From an uncultured Tolumonas sp. (GTDB lineage: Bacteria; Pseudomonadota; Gammaproteobacteria; Enterobacterales; Aeromonadaceae), in assembly GCF_963676665.1 (NCBI RefSeq), contig NZ_OY781381.1, forward strand, positions 1 to 64,000: DNA of 64,000 nt, given 5' to 3'. The notes below the pieces were generated by a model that searched no databases, was not told the origin of the DNA, and saw nothing but the letters and a program-made list of their open reading frames with translations. Shown one piece after another: positions 27,801-36,950 of the stretch; position 1 is the first letter of the stretch, and every line of letters begins with the position of its first letter. The position numbers were made by a program, and so were the translations under genes.

Positions 27801-28647
27801 GATAACCAAGATACGCAAGGCTGATCATAATAAAACCAGATATACACAACGTCAGTAAGACTATCTCGGAAAAACGCCCTACTGTTTTTTCAGCGTCAGA
27901 TGTGGCCGCAGCCAGCGAACTCAGCCCCAATGAATAAGACAATGAAAGATAAAGTAACACTCCCGAAATCAGCAAAATAACGGATAACGTTGCCTGCCGG
28001 CGTGGGTAAATAGACGTGGTAATTATTGGAAAAAGATGCCCACGGTATTGATGAACATAGGGTGTGAAACAAAACAGCAATGGCAAGATCATGATTGCGT
28101 CTAACCAATTACACACCCACCATTGCAACCAATGCTGATACTGCGCAGTAGCCACGATATTACTCAGCAGCAGATCAACGCCCGCGCCAATGGAACAGCT
28201 AATAAACATCACCAACAAAAAGGTAAACCAGCTATGCAGGCGCTTAAAATCTAATGACAATGGCAATGAACGATATGCCTGCGCAATCATGCCAAATAAC
28301 ATCAGATGACTGGCAGCAAAAACCAATGCCTGAGGTATCTCGCCATACAAACTCATTTGCAGTAATGTAATGGCAAACAGTGGCAATAAACTCCAGCGTA
28401 AGCCAAACCAGAGTAATGACAGTAAACTCAGTGAAACCGTTGGATCTAGCCGGAGAGATAACGTGCCGTTATTGATAAAAAGCAAACCAGAGTTGATGGT
28501 TAGCAGATGGCCAAAGATGGTGAGCCCAATCACCGAAAGCAACATGACCAGCCAAATAGTTTTTAACGGGCTGCGCTTCGCATTCGATGTGAGTAATACA
28601 TGATATGGCAATTCCTGATAAAGGATTTCGCCTGCTGGGTTTTCCAT
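24841..28647 (-). CDS. Hybrid sensor histidine kinase / multi-receiver / HPt / diguanylate cyclase
   Basis: 1268 residues. Residues ~28-285: eight or so membrane segments, MASE1-like. ~300-370: HisKA with QELHTPLN (His318). ~410-530: ATPase with DTGTGMD and GGSGLGLAISQQLVRLMGG. ~545-670: a receiver-like domain with Ser603 where the phosphoaspartate should be (PDMLLLSHR), so inactive. ~693-808: receiver with Asp744 (ILMDVDLPEVDG, KPF). ~870-915: HPt with His890 (RIAHNLKS). ~976-1095: receiver with Asp1025 (LLDMVMPD). ~1100-1265: GGDEF domain with GGEEF at 1185-1189 and an RxxD inhibition site (RTGD 1176-1179), so an active, feedback-controlled c-di-GMP synthase is expected. The whole phosphorelay and its output are in one chain. 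It stands alone; the ligand is unknown. Confidence 0.93.
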   Translation of the reverse strand: MENPAGEILYQELPYHVLLTSNAKRSPLKTIWLVMLLSVIGLTIFGHLLTINSGLLFINNGTLSLRLDPTVSLSLLSLLWFGLRWSLLPLFAITLLQMSLYGEIPQALVFAASHLMLFGMIAQAYRSLPLSLDFKRLHSWFTFLLVMFISCSIGAGVDLLLSNIVATAQYQHWLQWWVCNWLDAIMILPLLFCFTPYVHQYRGHLFPIITTSIYPRRQATLSVILLISGVLLYLSLSYSLGLSSLAAATSDAEKTVGRFSEIVLLTLCISGFIMISLAYLGYHIFRHWSVFLEYQAHEAIRANEAKSHLLSKMTQELHTPLNTITGLTRLVLGSTLTPPQREHINKIRTSAALLNSVINELLDYSKIEANQLALEFTAFALEEVVNRVAGVLSPNCSERRISFIVDLSPDIPRFILGDPARVEQILLTLLSHAIKHTQRGHVLLRITPGAKRESHLKLYFEIIDTGTGMDATQISALFQPLQQHDNAVVASGGSGLGLAISQQLVRLMGGNIHVSSEVGVGTEFVFSLQVGFRPDSLSGNIGFICNKRWLLLHNQPEIAAILNKQLQRIGGTVHELGHELLIQQWLGGMLNHEIEIPDMLLLSHRIGAIDGITLLRKLRAMPAWKTTPVLFLYPQSEEDNYRTLLNEDPYTELLPLPFYGVMLCNAIMSVLGLGARTSITRLPAHDWRNMLHDIDVLLVEDNAINRQVALETLQQVGVAVQVAENGKEGIEKASRGKFDLILMDVDLPEVDGITATYWLRNQGYITPILAMTAFDDPKERERCLKAGMNDFMIKPFEPDTLYSLVYRWTIGQGEQTELVKDIPDSHPFLEHSSPSEIALDVILGFSRVGNNPQLYQQILGTFRDEYSDQGRKLLAMVEREEWVALERIAHNLKSVARYIGADGLSAAASELELLLRRHEARASRAIMTKKLVANIHILLMAVFDIIKSIPVIAEAGKNAGGDIEALEQQQEKQNLPRILVIDDELIHRQMLSSLLQHDCEVLAVADSTTALELVFKQPVDLILLDMVMPDVRGDEVMRQLRSHPATRDIDIVIISSRHDVEDEETGFLMGAIDYITKPFYPTIVQARIRNVLRLIHQRRLLDQLAHLDGLTGIPNRRKFEQVIENEWARHQRAAQPLSLAILDVDHFKRFNDTFGHARGDDVLQAVAGSIRDMLRRTGDFAARLGGEEFVLVFSGADAQSSAVMAEHVRQAMEQIELPVGKITVSIGGVTLIPEDHYSLEQAMETADQLLYEAKQNGRNRVCWQSRVN

Positions 28648-28766
28648 GTTGATCCCGCCGCGTTATTTATATTTTCTCAGATGAATGATTTACATCTGTG
28701 GTGCCCGCTTTTATTTTTACCCGCGATCTTGACCGGGCATCATCTATTTTCCCGAGGTATTTGCTC

Positions 28767-30218
28767 ATGCTAGCTATAAATGCAGCCACATTCCCTGTTG
28801 GAACCGACAAAAAATTAACCATTTCTTCTTTTCATCTTAACGCCGGTGAATGCTGCGCGATTATCGGTAACAATGGTAGCGGTAAGACCATCATGGCACG
28901 CATTTTAAATCAGGAAGTGCCCGCAGAGTCTGGAGAATTGACTCATCATCTGCGGTCTGAAATGGTCTCTTTTGAGAAACAGATTAAACTTTATGATGAC
29001 GAGTGGCAACGCACGAATACCGATATGCTGGGTGCGGAAGAAGAGATTGCTACTTCAGTGGAAAATCTGATTCAACAGTCGCATCACAACACCACACATT
29101 GCCATGAATTAGCCGCATTATTCGGGATCAGCCATCTGCTCGCACAACCATTTACGGCATTATCCAGTGGCGAAGGTCGTAAAGTATTATTAGCTCAAGC
29201 GCTGATGTCAGAACCCGAGTTATTGATTCTGGATGAACCGTTTGATGGACTGGATGTGCAGGCGCGAGCACAACTGATGGCTACCTTAGAACAGCTGTTA
29301 CAAAAGGGCATGGCCTTAGCTCTGATCGTCAATCGCTTTGATGAGATCCCGCCGTTTGCTGAGCAGTTAGGTTGGATATTGGATTGCCAACTCCAGCATC
29401 TGCAACCCAGAGACACCTTCTTTGCTGATCCGCTGACGCAACAGTTATTGCATTGTGCTTCTGCAACCGAATTAGCACTGCCACCCGCGTTACATCAAAC
29501 TGAAAAAACAACTTTTGCTGACCCTTTAATTGAGCTGCAGCAGATCCAAGTCAGTTATGACGAACGAGTCATATTGCATGATCTCAACTGGCAATTAAAT
29601 CACGGTGAACACTGGCATATTGCCGGCCCCAATGGCTGTGGTAAAACCACGTTATTACATCTGATCACTGGCGATCATCCGCAGTGTTATAGCAATAACA
29701 TCTCTTTATTTGGCCGACGCCGAGGCTCAGGGGAAAGTATCTGGGAAATAAAACAACACATGGGCATTGTCAGCCCAGCATTACATATGGCTTATCGTGT
29801 GGCGGGCACACCACTGACCGTGATGCTGTCGGGTTTTTATGATTCCATTGGCCTGTATCAGCAACCCGGTGATCAGGAAATTAAACTGGCCCGCCAATGG
29901 CTGAAATTGCTCGGTATGGAAAAACAAGAGCAGGCATCCTTTCTTCAGCTTTCCTACGGACAACAGCGTTTATTGCTGATTGCCCGCGCAATGGTGAAAC
30001 ACCCAACCTTACTGATCTTGGATGAACCGCTGCAGGGCTTAGATAGCCTTAACCGCCATTTGGTATTGCAATACATCGACCGACTGGTCGCACACAGCCA
30101 CAGTCAGCTACTGTATGTATCACATCACGCAGAAGATGTGCCGAGTTGCATGACGCACCGCCTGCAGTTTATTCCAGCACCCGCAGGTGGTTATCGTTAT
30201 GAAGCCACTCGCCTGTGA
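28767..30218 (+). CDS. modF: ModF-like double ATP-binding-cassette protein
   Basis: 483 residues from the ATG at 28767 (GAGGT upstream); a longer in-frame start at 28698 adds unrecognised residues and is rejected. Two ABC domains: Walker A GNNGSGKT and GPNGCGKTT, Walker B LLILDEPFDGLD and LLILDEPLQGLD, signature-like LSSGEGRK and LSYGQQR. Stretches such as DEWQRTNTDMLG, FGRRRGSGESIWEIKQHMG and LLYVSHHAEDVPSCMTHRL match E. coli ModF closely. ModF is linked to molybdenum uptake genes in E. coli, but its function is unsettled and no modABC lies here. There is no membrane domain, so it is soluble. It is divergent from the hybrid kinase. Confidence 0.92.
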   Translation: MLAINAATFPVGTDKKLTISSFHLNAGECCAIIGNNGSGKTIMARILNQEVPAESGELTHHLRSEMVSFEKQIKLYDDEWQRTNTDMLGAEEEIATSVENLIQQSHHNTTHCHELAALFGISHLLAQPFTALSSGEGRKVLLAQALMSEPELLILDEPFDGLDVQARAQLMATLEQLLQKGMALALIVNRFDEIPPFAEQLGWILDCQLQHLQPRDTFFADPLTQQLLHCASATELALPPALHQTEKTTFADPLIELQQIQVSYDERVILHDLNWQLNHGEHWHIAGPNGCGKTTLLHLITGDHPQCYSNNISLFGRRRGSGESIWEIKQHMGIVSPALHMAYRVAGTPLTVMLSGFYDSIGLYQQPGDQEIKLARQWLKLLGMEKQEQASFLQLSYGQQRLLLIARAMVKHPTLLILDEPLQGLDSLNRHLVLQYIDRLVAHSHSQLLYVSHHAEDVPSCMTHRLQFIPAPAGGYRYEATRL

Positions 30219-30232
30219 TCAGGCGAGAGTGA
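30206..30232. terminator. Hairpin at the convergent modF / acetyltransferase ends
   Basis: Perfect arms ctcgcctg and caggcgag with loop tgat, overlapping the modF stop codon. No T-tract, so it is weak as an intrinsic terminator; probably a 3' end structure. Confidence 0.4.
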
Positions 30233-30248
30233 AACCAGATAACCCGAA

Positions 30249-30731
30249 CTAGGCGAGTTTTTTCTGCCAGAACAACGCATGGCCTTGTGTTGGATCCAGT
30301 TCATAGCCGGCAAAACCACAACGGTGATAAGCCTGTTGCGCCGTGTGGTTACCGGATAACACTTCCAACGTCAGTTTGCAGCAATCACGCTCACGCGCGA
30401 TCTGCTCAATCTGTTGTAATAATGCCGTCGCAATACCTTGTCCACGAAATGCTGACGCGACGGCCAGATCATGAATATTAATTAATGGACGCGCGGCAAA
30501 AGTCGATACCGTCTGAAAAGCATTCAACAACCCTGCTGGTTGTTCATTCCAATAAGCAATCAATGAGATAGCGCAAGCACATTGTTGTAAAGCTTGTGGC
30601 AGCTGCTCACGGCATTCGGCGGATAATGCTTCAGCACCGCCCATTGGATCTTGCGCATACAGATCCAATAGCATCACCAAATCAGCCATTTGCTGAGGGT
30701 TTTGATAATCCACCGTTAATATCTTTAGCAT
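30249..30731 (-). CDS. GNAT-family N-acetyltransferase
   Basis: 160 residues. The acetyl-CoA binding motif A is LAVASAFRGQGIATALLQQIEQIAR, then CCKLTLEVLSGNHTAQQAYHRCGFAGYEL, the usual motif B. Acceptor unknown. Single domain, soluble, ends convergent with modF. No close context that suggests a substrate. Confidence 0.9.
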   Translation of the reverse strand: MLKILTVDYQNPQQMADLVMLLDLYAQDPMGGAEALSAECREQLPQALQQCACAISLIAYWNEQPAGLLNAFQTVSTFAARPLINIHDLAVASAFRGQGIATALLQQIEQIARERDCCKLTLEVLSGNHTAQQAYHRCGFAGYELDPTQGHALFWQKKLA

Positions 30732-30867
30732 TATTTTTCCTTCTGAACATTATTTCCTGAAAAACGATGTACTTATGAAATTGACACAATTTGCTACAGA
30801 TTTCACATAAATTTGCCATTGATTATAATTAGGGTAGTCTTGCCAAAAGGCGATTTGGAGAGTTTCT

Positions 30868-31380
30868 ATGAAATACCGTCGGATCATATCGTTGTTTATG
30901 GCCGCAGCTTTGTTACCACTTTCGCAGGTGCAGGCAAGACCTCATTTTGACGGTCCGGGGGATGGCGATGGCCGTTGGGAACACCATCACCGCGATCATG
31001 ATAGGGGATTTTACCCTGGGCCTGTGCGCTATTATCCCGGCCCAGTACGTGTATACGGCCCTCGATATTACGAAGCGCCTGTGCGTTACAACATCATGCC
31101 ACCAGGCTATAAAACAGTTATTGCTGCGGGTGTGACCTATTTTGTTTTAAATGAATTGTTTTACCGTATGCATGGTGGTGTCTATGAACAAGTTCCGGCA
31201 CCAGCCACCAGCAACGTCACTATTATCAATAACGGTGCGACCACCAGCACCATTGCTAACACAGGTTCAGTCATGAATGTGGTGGATATTAACGGGGTGC
31301 GCTATTACACCCAAAATGGACGTTATTATCGTCTGAACAGTAATGGTGAATACCTTGAAGTGGCACCACCTAATTACTAA
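30868..31380 (+). CDS. Small secreted Pro/Tyr/His-rich protein, DUF6515-like
   Basis: 170 residues with a signal peptide (MKYRRIISLFMAAALLPLSQVQA). The mature N-terminus is rich in His, Asp, Gly and Pro-Gly-Pro-Val-Arg repeats (YPGPVRYYPGPVRVYGP), then PPGYKTVIAAGVTYFVLNELFYR, a Thr/Asn-rich linker, and INGVRYYTQNGRYYRLNSNGEYLEVAPP. The LPxGY...GVxYYxxNGxYY style is that of DUF6515-like envelope proteins of unknown function. GGAG precedes the start. The family assignment is from pattern memory. Confidence 0.8.
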   Translation: MKYRRIISLFMAAALLPLSQVQARPHFDGPGDGDGRWEHHHRDHDRGFYPGPVRYYPGPVRVYGPRYYEAPVRYNIMPPGYKTVIAAGVTYFVLNELFYRMHGGVYEQVPAPATSNVTIINNGATTSTIANTGSVMNVVDINGVRYYTQNGRYYRLNSNGEYLEVAPPNY

Positions 31381-31399
31381 TTAATCTCTTAGTACATCG

Positions 31400-33034
31400 T
31401 TATGTCTGGAACTGCATTGTCATTTGGCGTAATTGAGCAGTCAGTTGCGCCAGTGACTGGCTGGATTCCGCCGTCTGATTAGCACCTAACGCGATCACTT
31501 TCACTGAAGAGTGGATTGTATCAATATTTTTATTCAAATCTTCCGCCACGCTATTTTGCTGTTCGGTGGCGCTCGCAATTTGCGTGGTCATATCCGCAAT
31601 CTCTTGTACCGCACCGGCAATTACCGCAATACGCTCACCGGCTTGATGTGCTTCATCAACACTGTCTTTCACCATCTTGCTACTGTGTTGCATCGCTTGC
31701 ACGGCATCATCACTGCGTTGCTGTAAGCTACCGATGATATTTTGAATTTCTTGTGTGGAATGCTGTGTGCGTTGTGCCAGAGAGCGAACTTCATCGGCTA
31801 CCACCGCAAAACCTCGCCCTTGCTCACCCGCGCGGGCCGCTTCAATCGCCGCGTTCAGAGCCAGTAAATTAGTTTGTTCGGCAATACCACGGATCACATC
31901 TAACACCAGACTGATTTTACTGCTGTCGTGAGCCAGCGAAGTGATCAGTGTCGTCGTCTGTTCTACATCGTCGGCAACCCGCTGGATGGCGTTGATGGTG
32001 CGCTCTACTACTTGCCCACCATTGGACGCTTCCGTTGCGGCATGCTGTGCTTCCTGCGCGGCATGAATGGTGCTCCGCGCGACATCGGCGACGGTAGACG
32101 TCATCTCATTCATCGCGGTGGCCAGATAGGTCAGCTCCTGCTCTTGCGTGCTGATACTGGATGCCGAGTTTTTGGCTACATGCTGGCCGCTTTCGACTTG
32201 CTCACTCATATGGCTGACTGTCATGGCCACCTGTTCGATCAGCTGATGTAAATTCTGCTGCATATCAGCAAAGGCATGGGCCAACGTGCCTATTTCATCC
32301 CGATTCAGCTGCGACAAGTTCATCGGGTGTGTCAGGTCGCCTGCGGCAATACGTTTAGCCTGCTGCAACAAAGACTGTAATGGTTTACGGATCTGGGCAC
32401 CTAAGCCCAGCGCGCCCAGTAACACCAGCAACAAAACTAAGCCGATCAACGCACTGATCTGCCAAATTGAAGCATGAAATAATGCAGTGGCTTCTTTTGC
32501 AGTATTCACGGATTTGTCATTCAGCGCGGCTTCCAGCGCAGATAAACTGCTTTTGAGCTGCTGATATTTGGGTAACCCCTCTTCCACAATTAAATCTTTC
32601 GCATCCGAGGTACTGCCTTCATCAAGTAATGACTGGAACTGCTGCTGCAATGCTTCATATTGGTGCCATTGTTCGGTGAGTTTGGTTTGCAATGCCAGTT
32701 CTTGAGGCAAGGCAAGCCAGTGTTGACTGGTTTGTAAAACCTGACGGATCTGCGAGGAGTACTGTTTTAGTGCATTCTGGAATTGTATTTTTTCTTCACT
32801 GGTCGCGAAACCGGACTGGCGTAATTGGATCTGACGGAAATCGGAAACGATCACATCCATGCGCAGGATGTTGACCAAGCTGGGCTCTACGTTACCGGTA
32901 ATATATTCCACGTGGGCATTCAGGCGCTGTAACAAATAGCCGCTGACCCCACCCAGCACCACAACCAGTAAACCAATGATGCCAAAACTGACACCCAACT
33001 TACGGCCAATCGATAAATGCCGGAATCCCATCAT
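31400..33034 (-). CDS. Methyl-accepting chemotaxis protein
   Basis: 544 residues. TM1 at about 10-35, a periplasmic four-helix-type sensor (about 36-188), TM2 around 190-212 ([21 protein letters not shown]), a HAMP domain ([23 protein letters not shown]...), and a long cytoplasmic coiled coil with the highly conserved hairpin tip ([42 protein letters not shown]). Glutamine-rich helices provide methylation sites. It signals through CheA/CheW to the flagellar or pilus motor; the ligand is unknown and no che genes are adjacent. It ends without a C-terminal CheR-tethering pentapeptide (…MTMQFQT). Confidence 0.95.
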   Translation of the reverse strand: MMGFRHLSIGRKLGVSFGIIGLLVVVLGGVSGYLLQRLNAHVEYITGNVEPSLVNILRMDVIVSDFRQIQLRQSGFATSEEKIQFQNALKQYSSQIRQVLQTSQHWLALPQELALQTKLTEQWHQYEALQQQFQSLLDEGSTSDAKDLIVEEGLPKYQQLKSSLSALEAALNDKSVNTAKEATALFHASIWQISALIGLVLLLVLLGALGLGAQIRKPLQSLLQQAKRIAAGDLTHPMNLSQLNRDEIGTLAHAFADMQQNLHQLIEQVAMTVSHMSEQVESGQHVAKNSASSISTQEQELTYLATAMNEMTSTVADVARSTIHAAQEAQHAATEASNGGQVVERTINAIQRVADDVEQTTTLITSLAHDSSKISLVLDVIRGIAEQTNLLALNAAIEAARAGEQGRGFAVVADEVRSLAQRTQHSTQEIQNIIGSLQQRSDDAVQAMQHSSKMVKDSVDEAHQAGERIAVIAGAVQEIADMTTQIASATEQQNSVAEDLNKNIDTIHSSVKVIALGANQTAESSQSLAQLTAQLRQMTMQFQT

Positions 33035-33116
33035 GTTTTACCCCATGCGCGCTCATATGCTCTGCATAAGCAGGCAAATAAAGTGCCACAATGGAGCAAA
33101 CAGGCAACATCTGTGA

Positions 33117-33719
33117 TTATTCGGCCCAGCGGGGGGAAATGATTTGCTTGATGTGCAGATGATCCAGAATGCGAGCGACCAGAAAGTTAACCAGATCATC
33201 GATGCTCTGTGGCTTATGATAAAAACCCGGCGAAGCCGGTAATATCGTCGCCCCAAGTTGGGTCAGCTTGAGCATATTTTCCAGATGAATCGCAGAATAA
33301 GGTGTTTCTCGCGGCACCAGCAATAAATGCCCGCGCTCTTTCAGCACCACATCGGCCGCACGCTCAATCAAATTATCTGACATGCCGTGGGCAATAGCGG
33401 CCACCGTGCCCATCGAGCACGGACAAACCACCATCTGTTTGGGTGCCGCAGAACCCGAGGCGACCGGTGAAAACCAGTCATCACGGCCATAAACCCGCAG
33501 CTGATGCTCATCACAACCATATTGTTGCAACAGGAATTGCTGACAGGCTTGTGGGTCTGCCGGCCAGTTCAGATCCAACTCCGTCGCCAGCACCACTTGC
33601 GCGGCAGACGAGAGCAACAGATGAACCTGACAGCCAGCGGCGAGTAATTGCTCCAACAGGCGAACGCCATACACTGCACCGGATGCGCCGGTAATTGCCA
33701 AGGTGATCGCCTGGGTCAT
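33117..33719 (-). CDS. ubiX: Flavin prenyltransferase UbiX
   Basis: 200 residues. It attaches a prenyl group to FMN to make the cofactor of the UbiD decarboxylase in ubiquinone synthesis. Seen: [22 protein letters not shown] (FMN-binding), [65 protein letters not shown], and [26 protein letters not shown]. Full length. It follows mpl by 11 bases, so the two are probably cotranscribed; E. coli has mpl near ppa too, but not ubiX. Confidence 0.97.
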   Translation of the reverse strand: MTQAITLAITGASGAVYGVRLLEQLLAAGCQVHLLLSSAAQVVLATELDLNWPADPQACQQFLLQQYGCDEHQLRVYGRDDWFSPVASGSAAPKQMVVCPCSMGTVAAIAHGMSDNLIERAADVVLKERGHLLLVPRETPYSAIHLENMLKLTQLGATILPASPGFYHKPQSIDDLVNFLVARILDHLHIKQIISPRWAE

Positions 33720-33730
33720 GCTTACTCCAA

Positions 33731-35098
33731 TTACTTTGAGTGTAATTTAGTTAATTTATCCAGCAACTTCAGATGAATGCCATCGAAGCCACCATTACTC
33801 ATGATCAGGATCTGATCGCCTGCTTTTGCTTCGGCAGCCAACATATCGACCAAATGGTTGATATCATGCTGTACGGTGGTCGGGATCGGCGCTTTCAGTG
33901 CCAACTGGTGGATGTCCCAACCTAATCCAGTTGGTGCAAACAGATAGGCTTTATCGGCCTGCACCAGACTCTTGATCAGCTCGCCCTGATGAACGCCCAT
34001 TTTCATGGTGTTAGAGCGTGGTTCCAGCACCGCCAGAATACGAGCTGTTCCTACTTTGGCCCGCAGCCCTGCAATGGTGGTCAAAATCGCGGTTGGGTGA
34101 TGCGCAAAGTCGTCATACAGCTTGATGCCGGCCACTTCGCCGCGCAGCTCCATACGTCGTTTCGGCATGATGAATTCGTTCAGTGCTGCAATACCATCGG
34201 CCACTCGCACACCGGCATGGCGCGCAGCCGCAATCGCCATCAGGCCATTATGTACGTTGTGGCGACCGAGACCGCACCAATGCACTTCGCCTTGCACTTC
34301 ACCGTTTAATATCACCGCGAATGCCGAACCATCTTCTTTCAGTAATTTGGCTTGCCAGTTAGCTCCATCGCCTTCCACCAGCTCGATTTCGCTCCAGCAG
34401 CCCATAGTACGCACTTCCGCTAACGCCGGATCATGCGCTGGCAGCAGAATACGGCCATTCGATGGTACGGTGCGCACCAGATGGTGGAATTGACGTTGGA
34501 TCGACACCAGATCGGGGAAGATATCCGCATGATCATATTCAAGGTTATTCATGATCAAAGTGCGTGGACGGTAATGAACGAACTTGGAGCGTTTATCGAA
34601 AAATGCACAGTCATATTCATCGGCTTCGATCACGAAAAACGGCGCTTTACCCAAACGTGCAGAGAACGGGAAATTGCCCGGCACACCGCCGATCAGGAAA
34701 CCCGGTTCTAAGCCCGCATGTTCTAAAATCCACGCCACCATACTCGAGGTGGTCGTTTTACCGTGCGTGCCAGCAACACCGATAACCCAGCGCTGTTGTA
34801 AGACGTTGTCACGCAACCACTCCGGGCCGGAGGTATACGGCAAATTGCGGTTTAATACATATTCCACACACGGATTGCCACGGCTCATCGCATTGCCAAT
34901 CACCACCATATCGGGTGCCGGATCGAGTTGTGATGGATCGTAGCCTTGCACCAGCTCAATACCCTGCTCTTCTAACTGCGTGCTCATCGGCGGATAAACG
35001 TTAAGATCAGAGCCGGTCACTTTGTGACCCTGCTGTTTCGCCAGCACCGCAATGCCGCCCATAAAGGTGCCGCAGATGCCCAGAATGTGAATATGCAT
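33731..35098 (-). CDS. mpl: UDP-N-acetylmuramate:L-alanyl-gamma-D-glutamyl-meso-diaminopimelate ligase
   Basis: 455 residues. It re-attaches the murein tripeptide to UDP-MurNAc in cell-wall recycling. Seen: [31 protein letters not shown] (UDP-sugar binding), [20 protein letters not shown] (Mur ligase P-loop), [32 protein letters not shown], and the C-terminal [18 protein letters not shown] and [14 protein letters not shown]. Full length. Divergent from ppa. Confidence 0.97.
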   Translation of the reverse strand: MHIHILGICGTFMGGIAVLAKQQGHKVTGSDLNVYPPMSTQLEEQGIELVQGYDPSQLDPAPDMVVIGNAMSRGNPCVEYVLNRNLPYTSGPEWLRDNVLQQRWVIGVAGTHGKTTTSSMVAWILEHAGLEPGFLIGGVPGNFPFSARLGKAPFFVIEADEYDCAFFDKRSKFVHYRPRTLIMNNLEYDHADIFPDLVSIQRQFHHLVRTVPSNGRILLPAHDPALAEVRTMGCWSEIELVEGDGANWQAKLLKEDGSAFAVILNGEVQGEVHWCGLGRHNVHNGLMAIAAARHAGVRVADGIAALNEFIMPKRRMELRGEVAGIKLYDDFAHHPTAILTTIAGLRAKVGTARILAVLEPRSNTMKMGVHQGELIKSLVQADKAYLFAPTGLGWDIHQLALKAPIPTTVQHDINHLVDMLAAEAKAGDQILIMSNGGFDGIHLKLLDKLTKLHSK

Positions 35099-35253
35099 AC
35101 AGGATTACCTGAATTTAAGAAAACTAAAACACTGATTCTAATGAAGCAATGCACTTTGTGCCATCACTCTGCAGTGCGGGTTGGTAGCGATTTATATCAG
35201 CGCCGTTATAATAGGCGCCTGCAACCTACTATTAATTAAAAAAGGGAAACGCC

Positions 35254-35787
35254 ATGAGCTTGAATTTGGTTCCTGCTGGCAAAGAAATGCCGGAAGATAT
35301 CTATGTAGTTATTGAGATCCCGCAAAATGCTGATCCAATCAAATATGAAATCGACAAAGCGTCTGGTGCCATATTTGTAGACCGTTTCATGTCGACCCCA
35401 ATGTTCTACCCATGTAACTACGGTTACATCAACAACACCCTGTCACTGGATGGTGATCCGGTTGACGTGCTGGTGCCAACTCCGTACCCATTGATCCCAG
35501 GTTCTGTGATCCGTTGCCGCCCAGTTGGCGTGCTGAAAATGAGCGATGAAGCAGGTCAGGACGCGAAACTGGTTGCTGTTCCACACAGCAAACTGACGAA
35601 ACAATACGAACATATTAACGACGTGCATGAACTGCCAGAACTGCTGAAAGCGCAGATCCGCCATTTCTTTGAGCGTTATAAAGAACTGGAAGCCGGTAAA
35701 TGGGTGAAAGTTGAAGGCTGGGGCGACAAAGCTGAAGCCATCGCTGAAATCGAAGCGTCTGTGGTACGTTACGAAGAAAGCAAATAA
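35254..35787 (+). CDS. ppa: Inorganic pyrophosphatase
   Basis: 177 residues (E. coli 176). It hydrolyses pyrophosphate and so drives biosynthetic reactions, including the ATP sulfurylase step encoded further right. Seen: [47 protein letters not shown] (metal-binding acidic cluster) and [33 protein letters not shown] precedes the ATG, and a TATAAT (35207-35212) lies upstream in the gap shared with mpl, though no good -35 pairs with it. Confidence 0.98.
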   Translation: MSLNLVPAGKEMPEDIYVVIEIPQNADPIKYEIDKASGAIFVDRFMSTPMFYPCNYGYINNTLSLDGDPVDVLVPTPYPLIPGSVIRCRPVGVLKMSDEAGQDAKLVAVPHSKLTKQYEHINDVHELPELLKAQIRHFFERYKELEAGKWVKVEGWGDKAEAIAEIEASVVRYEESK

Positions 35788-35800
35788 GTATTTAAAAATC

Positions 35801-35829
35801 AAAAAGCCATGCAATGCATGGCTTTTTTG
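35801..35829 (+). terminator. Rho-independent terminator after ppa
   Basis: aaaaagccatgc-aat-gcatggcttttttg; symmetrical A/T tracts mean it may also serve the small minus-strand gene at 35869-35967. Confidence 0.88.
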
Positions 35830-35868
35830 TTTTGGGATTCTGAGATCCCTTTTCGTCATCGTGTGTTA

Positions 35869-35967
35869 TCAAGAGTACAGATAAACCGCCAGCCCTATAA
35901 TCAGCGCGATATATACCAGCAGCAAAACGAGTAATTTCGTTTTTGGCATTTTGTTGTCATTCGTCAT
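35869..35967 (-). CDS. 32-residue single-span membrane protein (unrecognised)
   Basis: On the minus strand an ATG with GAGGA ten bases upstream opens a frame encoding MTNDNKMPKTKLL followed by one hydrophobic segment of about 18 residues and ending LAVYLYS. The N-terminus is hydrophilic with three lysines before the segment, so a cytoplasmic N-terminus is expected. The stop is close to the ppa terminator, which can act in this direction too. I do not recognise the family. The composition (a clean membrane span after a charged head) and the ribosome site argue for a real small protein. Confidence 0.6.
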   Translation of the reverse strand: MTNDNKMPKTKLLVLLLVYIALIIGLAVYLYS

Positions 35968-36119
35968 TATGCTAAATCCTCGCAGACCTCATAGCTGGCC
36001 TACTGATTAACAATAGCATAACAATTTTGTTAACTCTATCCGTACGTTTACTACGACTATTGTAAATTACTGATCTGACTCACAGCTTATCGAAATCGTT
36101 TCCGCAAGGTTTCAGCCGT

Positions 36120-36719
36120 TTATGCCGCTAATAACCCACGGGATTGTAATTGTGCTAACAATTCTGCAACGACATCGCTCACGGAACGTCCATGATTGTG
36201 AATATGCACTTCTGGCTGTTCCGGTGCTTCATACGGGTCGTCGATACCGGTGAAGTTTTTAATTTCGCCAGCACGCGCTTTTTTATACAACCCTTTCGGA
36301 TCGCGCTGTTCGCACTCAGCCAATGGCGCATCAACAAACACTTCGACAAATTCACCATCCGGCAATAATGCACGGATCGCATCACGATCAGCCCGGTAAG
36401 GTGAGACAAACGCCGCTAACACGACCAAACCAGCATCTACCATCAGTTTGGACGCTTCGCCAACACGACGCAGATTCTCCTGACGATCTTCTGCGGAAAA
36501 ACCTAGGCCCTTGCACAAGCCATGACGCACATTGTCACCGTCGAGCAGATAGGTGTGCACACCGTGACGGAAGAGTTCCTGTTCTAATGCGCCGGCAATC
36601 GTGGATTTGCCGGAACCGGACAAGCCGGTAAACCACAACAGAAATGCTTTGTGCCCTTTTTGCTCAGCCCGGGCCGCTTTATCAATGGCATGTTCATGCC
36701 AGACGATGTCTTTATTCAT
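36120..36719 (-). CDS. cysC: Adenylylsulfate (APS) kinase
   Basis: 199 residues from [12 protein letters not shown]; an in-frame TTG at 36743 is a weaker alternative. It phosphorylates APS to PAPS. Seen: [18 protein letters not shown] (P-loop), [85 protein letters not shown]. It lies 231 bases after cysN, past a terminator and a palindromic element, so unlike the tight cysDNC operon of E. coli it probably has its own promoter or relies on read-through. Confidence 0.97.
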   Translation of the reverse strand: MNKDIVWHEHAIDKAARAEQKGHKAFLLWFTGLSGSGKSTIAGALEQELFRHGVHTYLLDGDNVRHGLCKGLGFSAEDRQENLRRVGEASKLMVDAGLVVLAAFVSPYRADRDAIRALLPDGEFVEVFVDAPLAECEQRDPKGLYKKARAGEIKNFTGIDDPYEAPEQPEVHIHNHGRSVSDVVAELLAQLQSRGLLAA

Positions 36720-36769
36720 TCTATCCAAACCTATTAAGTGCAACGAAGGTTAGTAAACACTCTTCTGCA

Positions 36770-36870
36770 GACAAAGGGGATTCATTCTTCCGACACGCCG
36801 TAAACCCATCCATGGAGGCTCCTCCGCGTCATCCATGACGCGGAGGGTCTCCAGAATGATTCCCCTTGTC
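36770..36870. repeat. Nested palindromic element between cysN and cysC
   Basis: Outer arms of 18-19 bases (36770-36788 and 36853-36870), differing by one indel and one mismatch, enclose an inner perfect hairpin with 11-base arms (cctccgcgtca / tgacgcggagg, loop tcca, 36821-36846). The interior is G+C-rich and contains catccatgg- and catccatg-type words. It looks like an intergenic palindromic unit or a miniature element; no target duplication is evident. It encodes nothing convincing. Confidence 0.7.
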
Positions 36871-36905
36871 CGCTTTCGCTTTGTGCTGTGTTTAGGTTGC
36901 TAATC

Positions 36906-36940
36906 CTAAAAAGCAAAGAGGTAACCCGCAGGTTACCTCT
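36906..36940 (-). terminator. Rho-independent terminator after cysN
   Basis: Perfect 10-base arms agaggtaacc / ggttacctct with a 4-base loop; on the minus strand followed by ttgcttttt. It lies 11 bases after the cysN stop. Confidence 0.85.
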
Positions 36941-36950
36941 GATAATTATC

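Noticed and set aside
36770..36870. Insertion sequence remnant between cysN and cysC
   Set aside because: Inverted repeats are present, but there is no transposase fragment and no target-site duplication, so it is listed only as a palindromic repeat.
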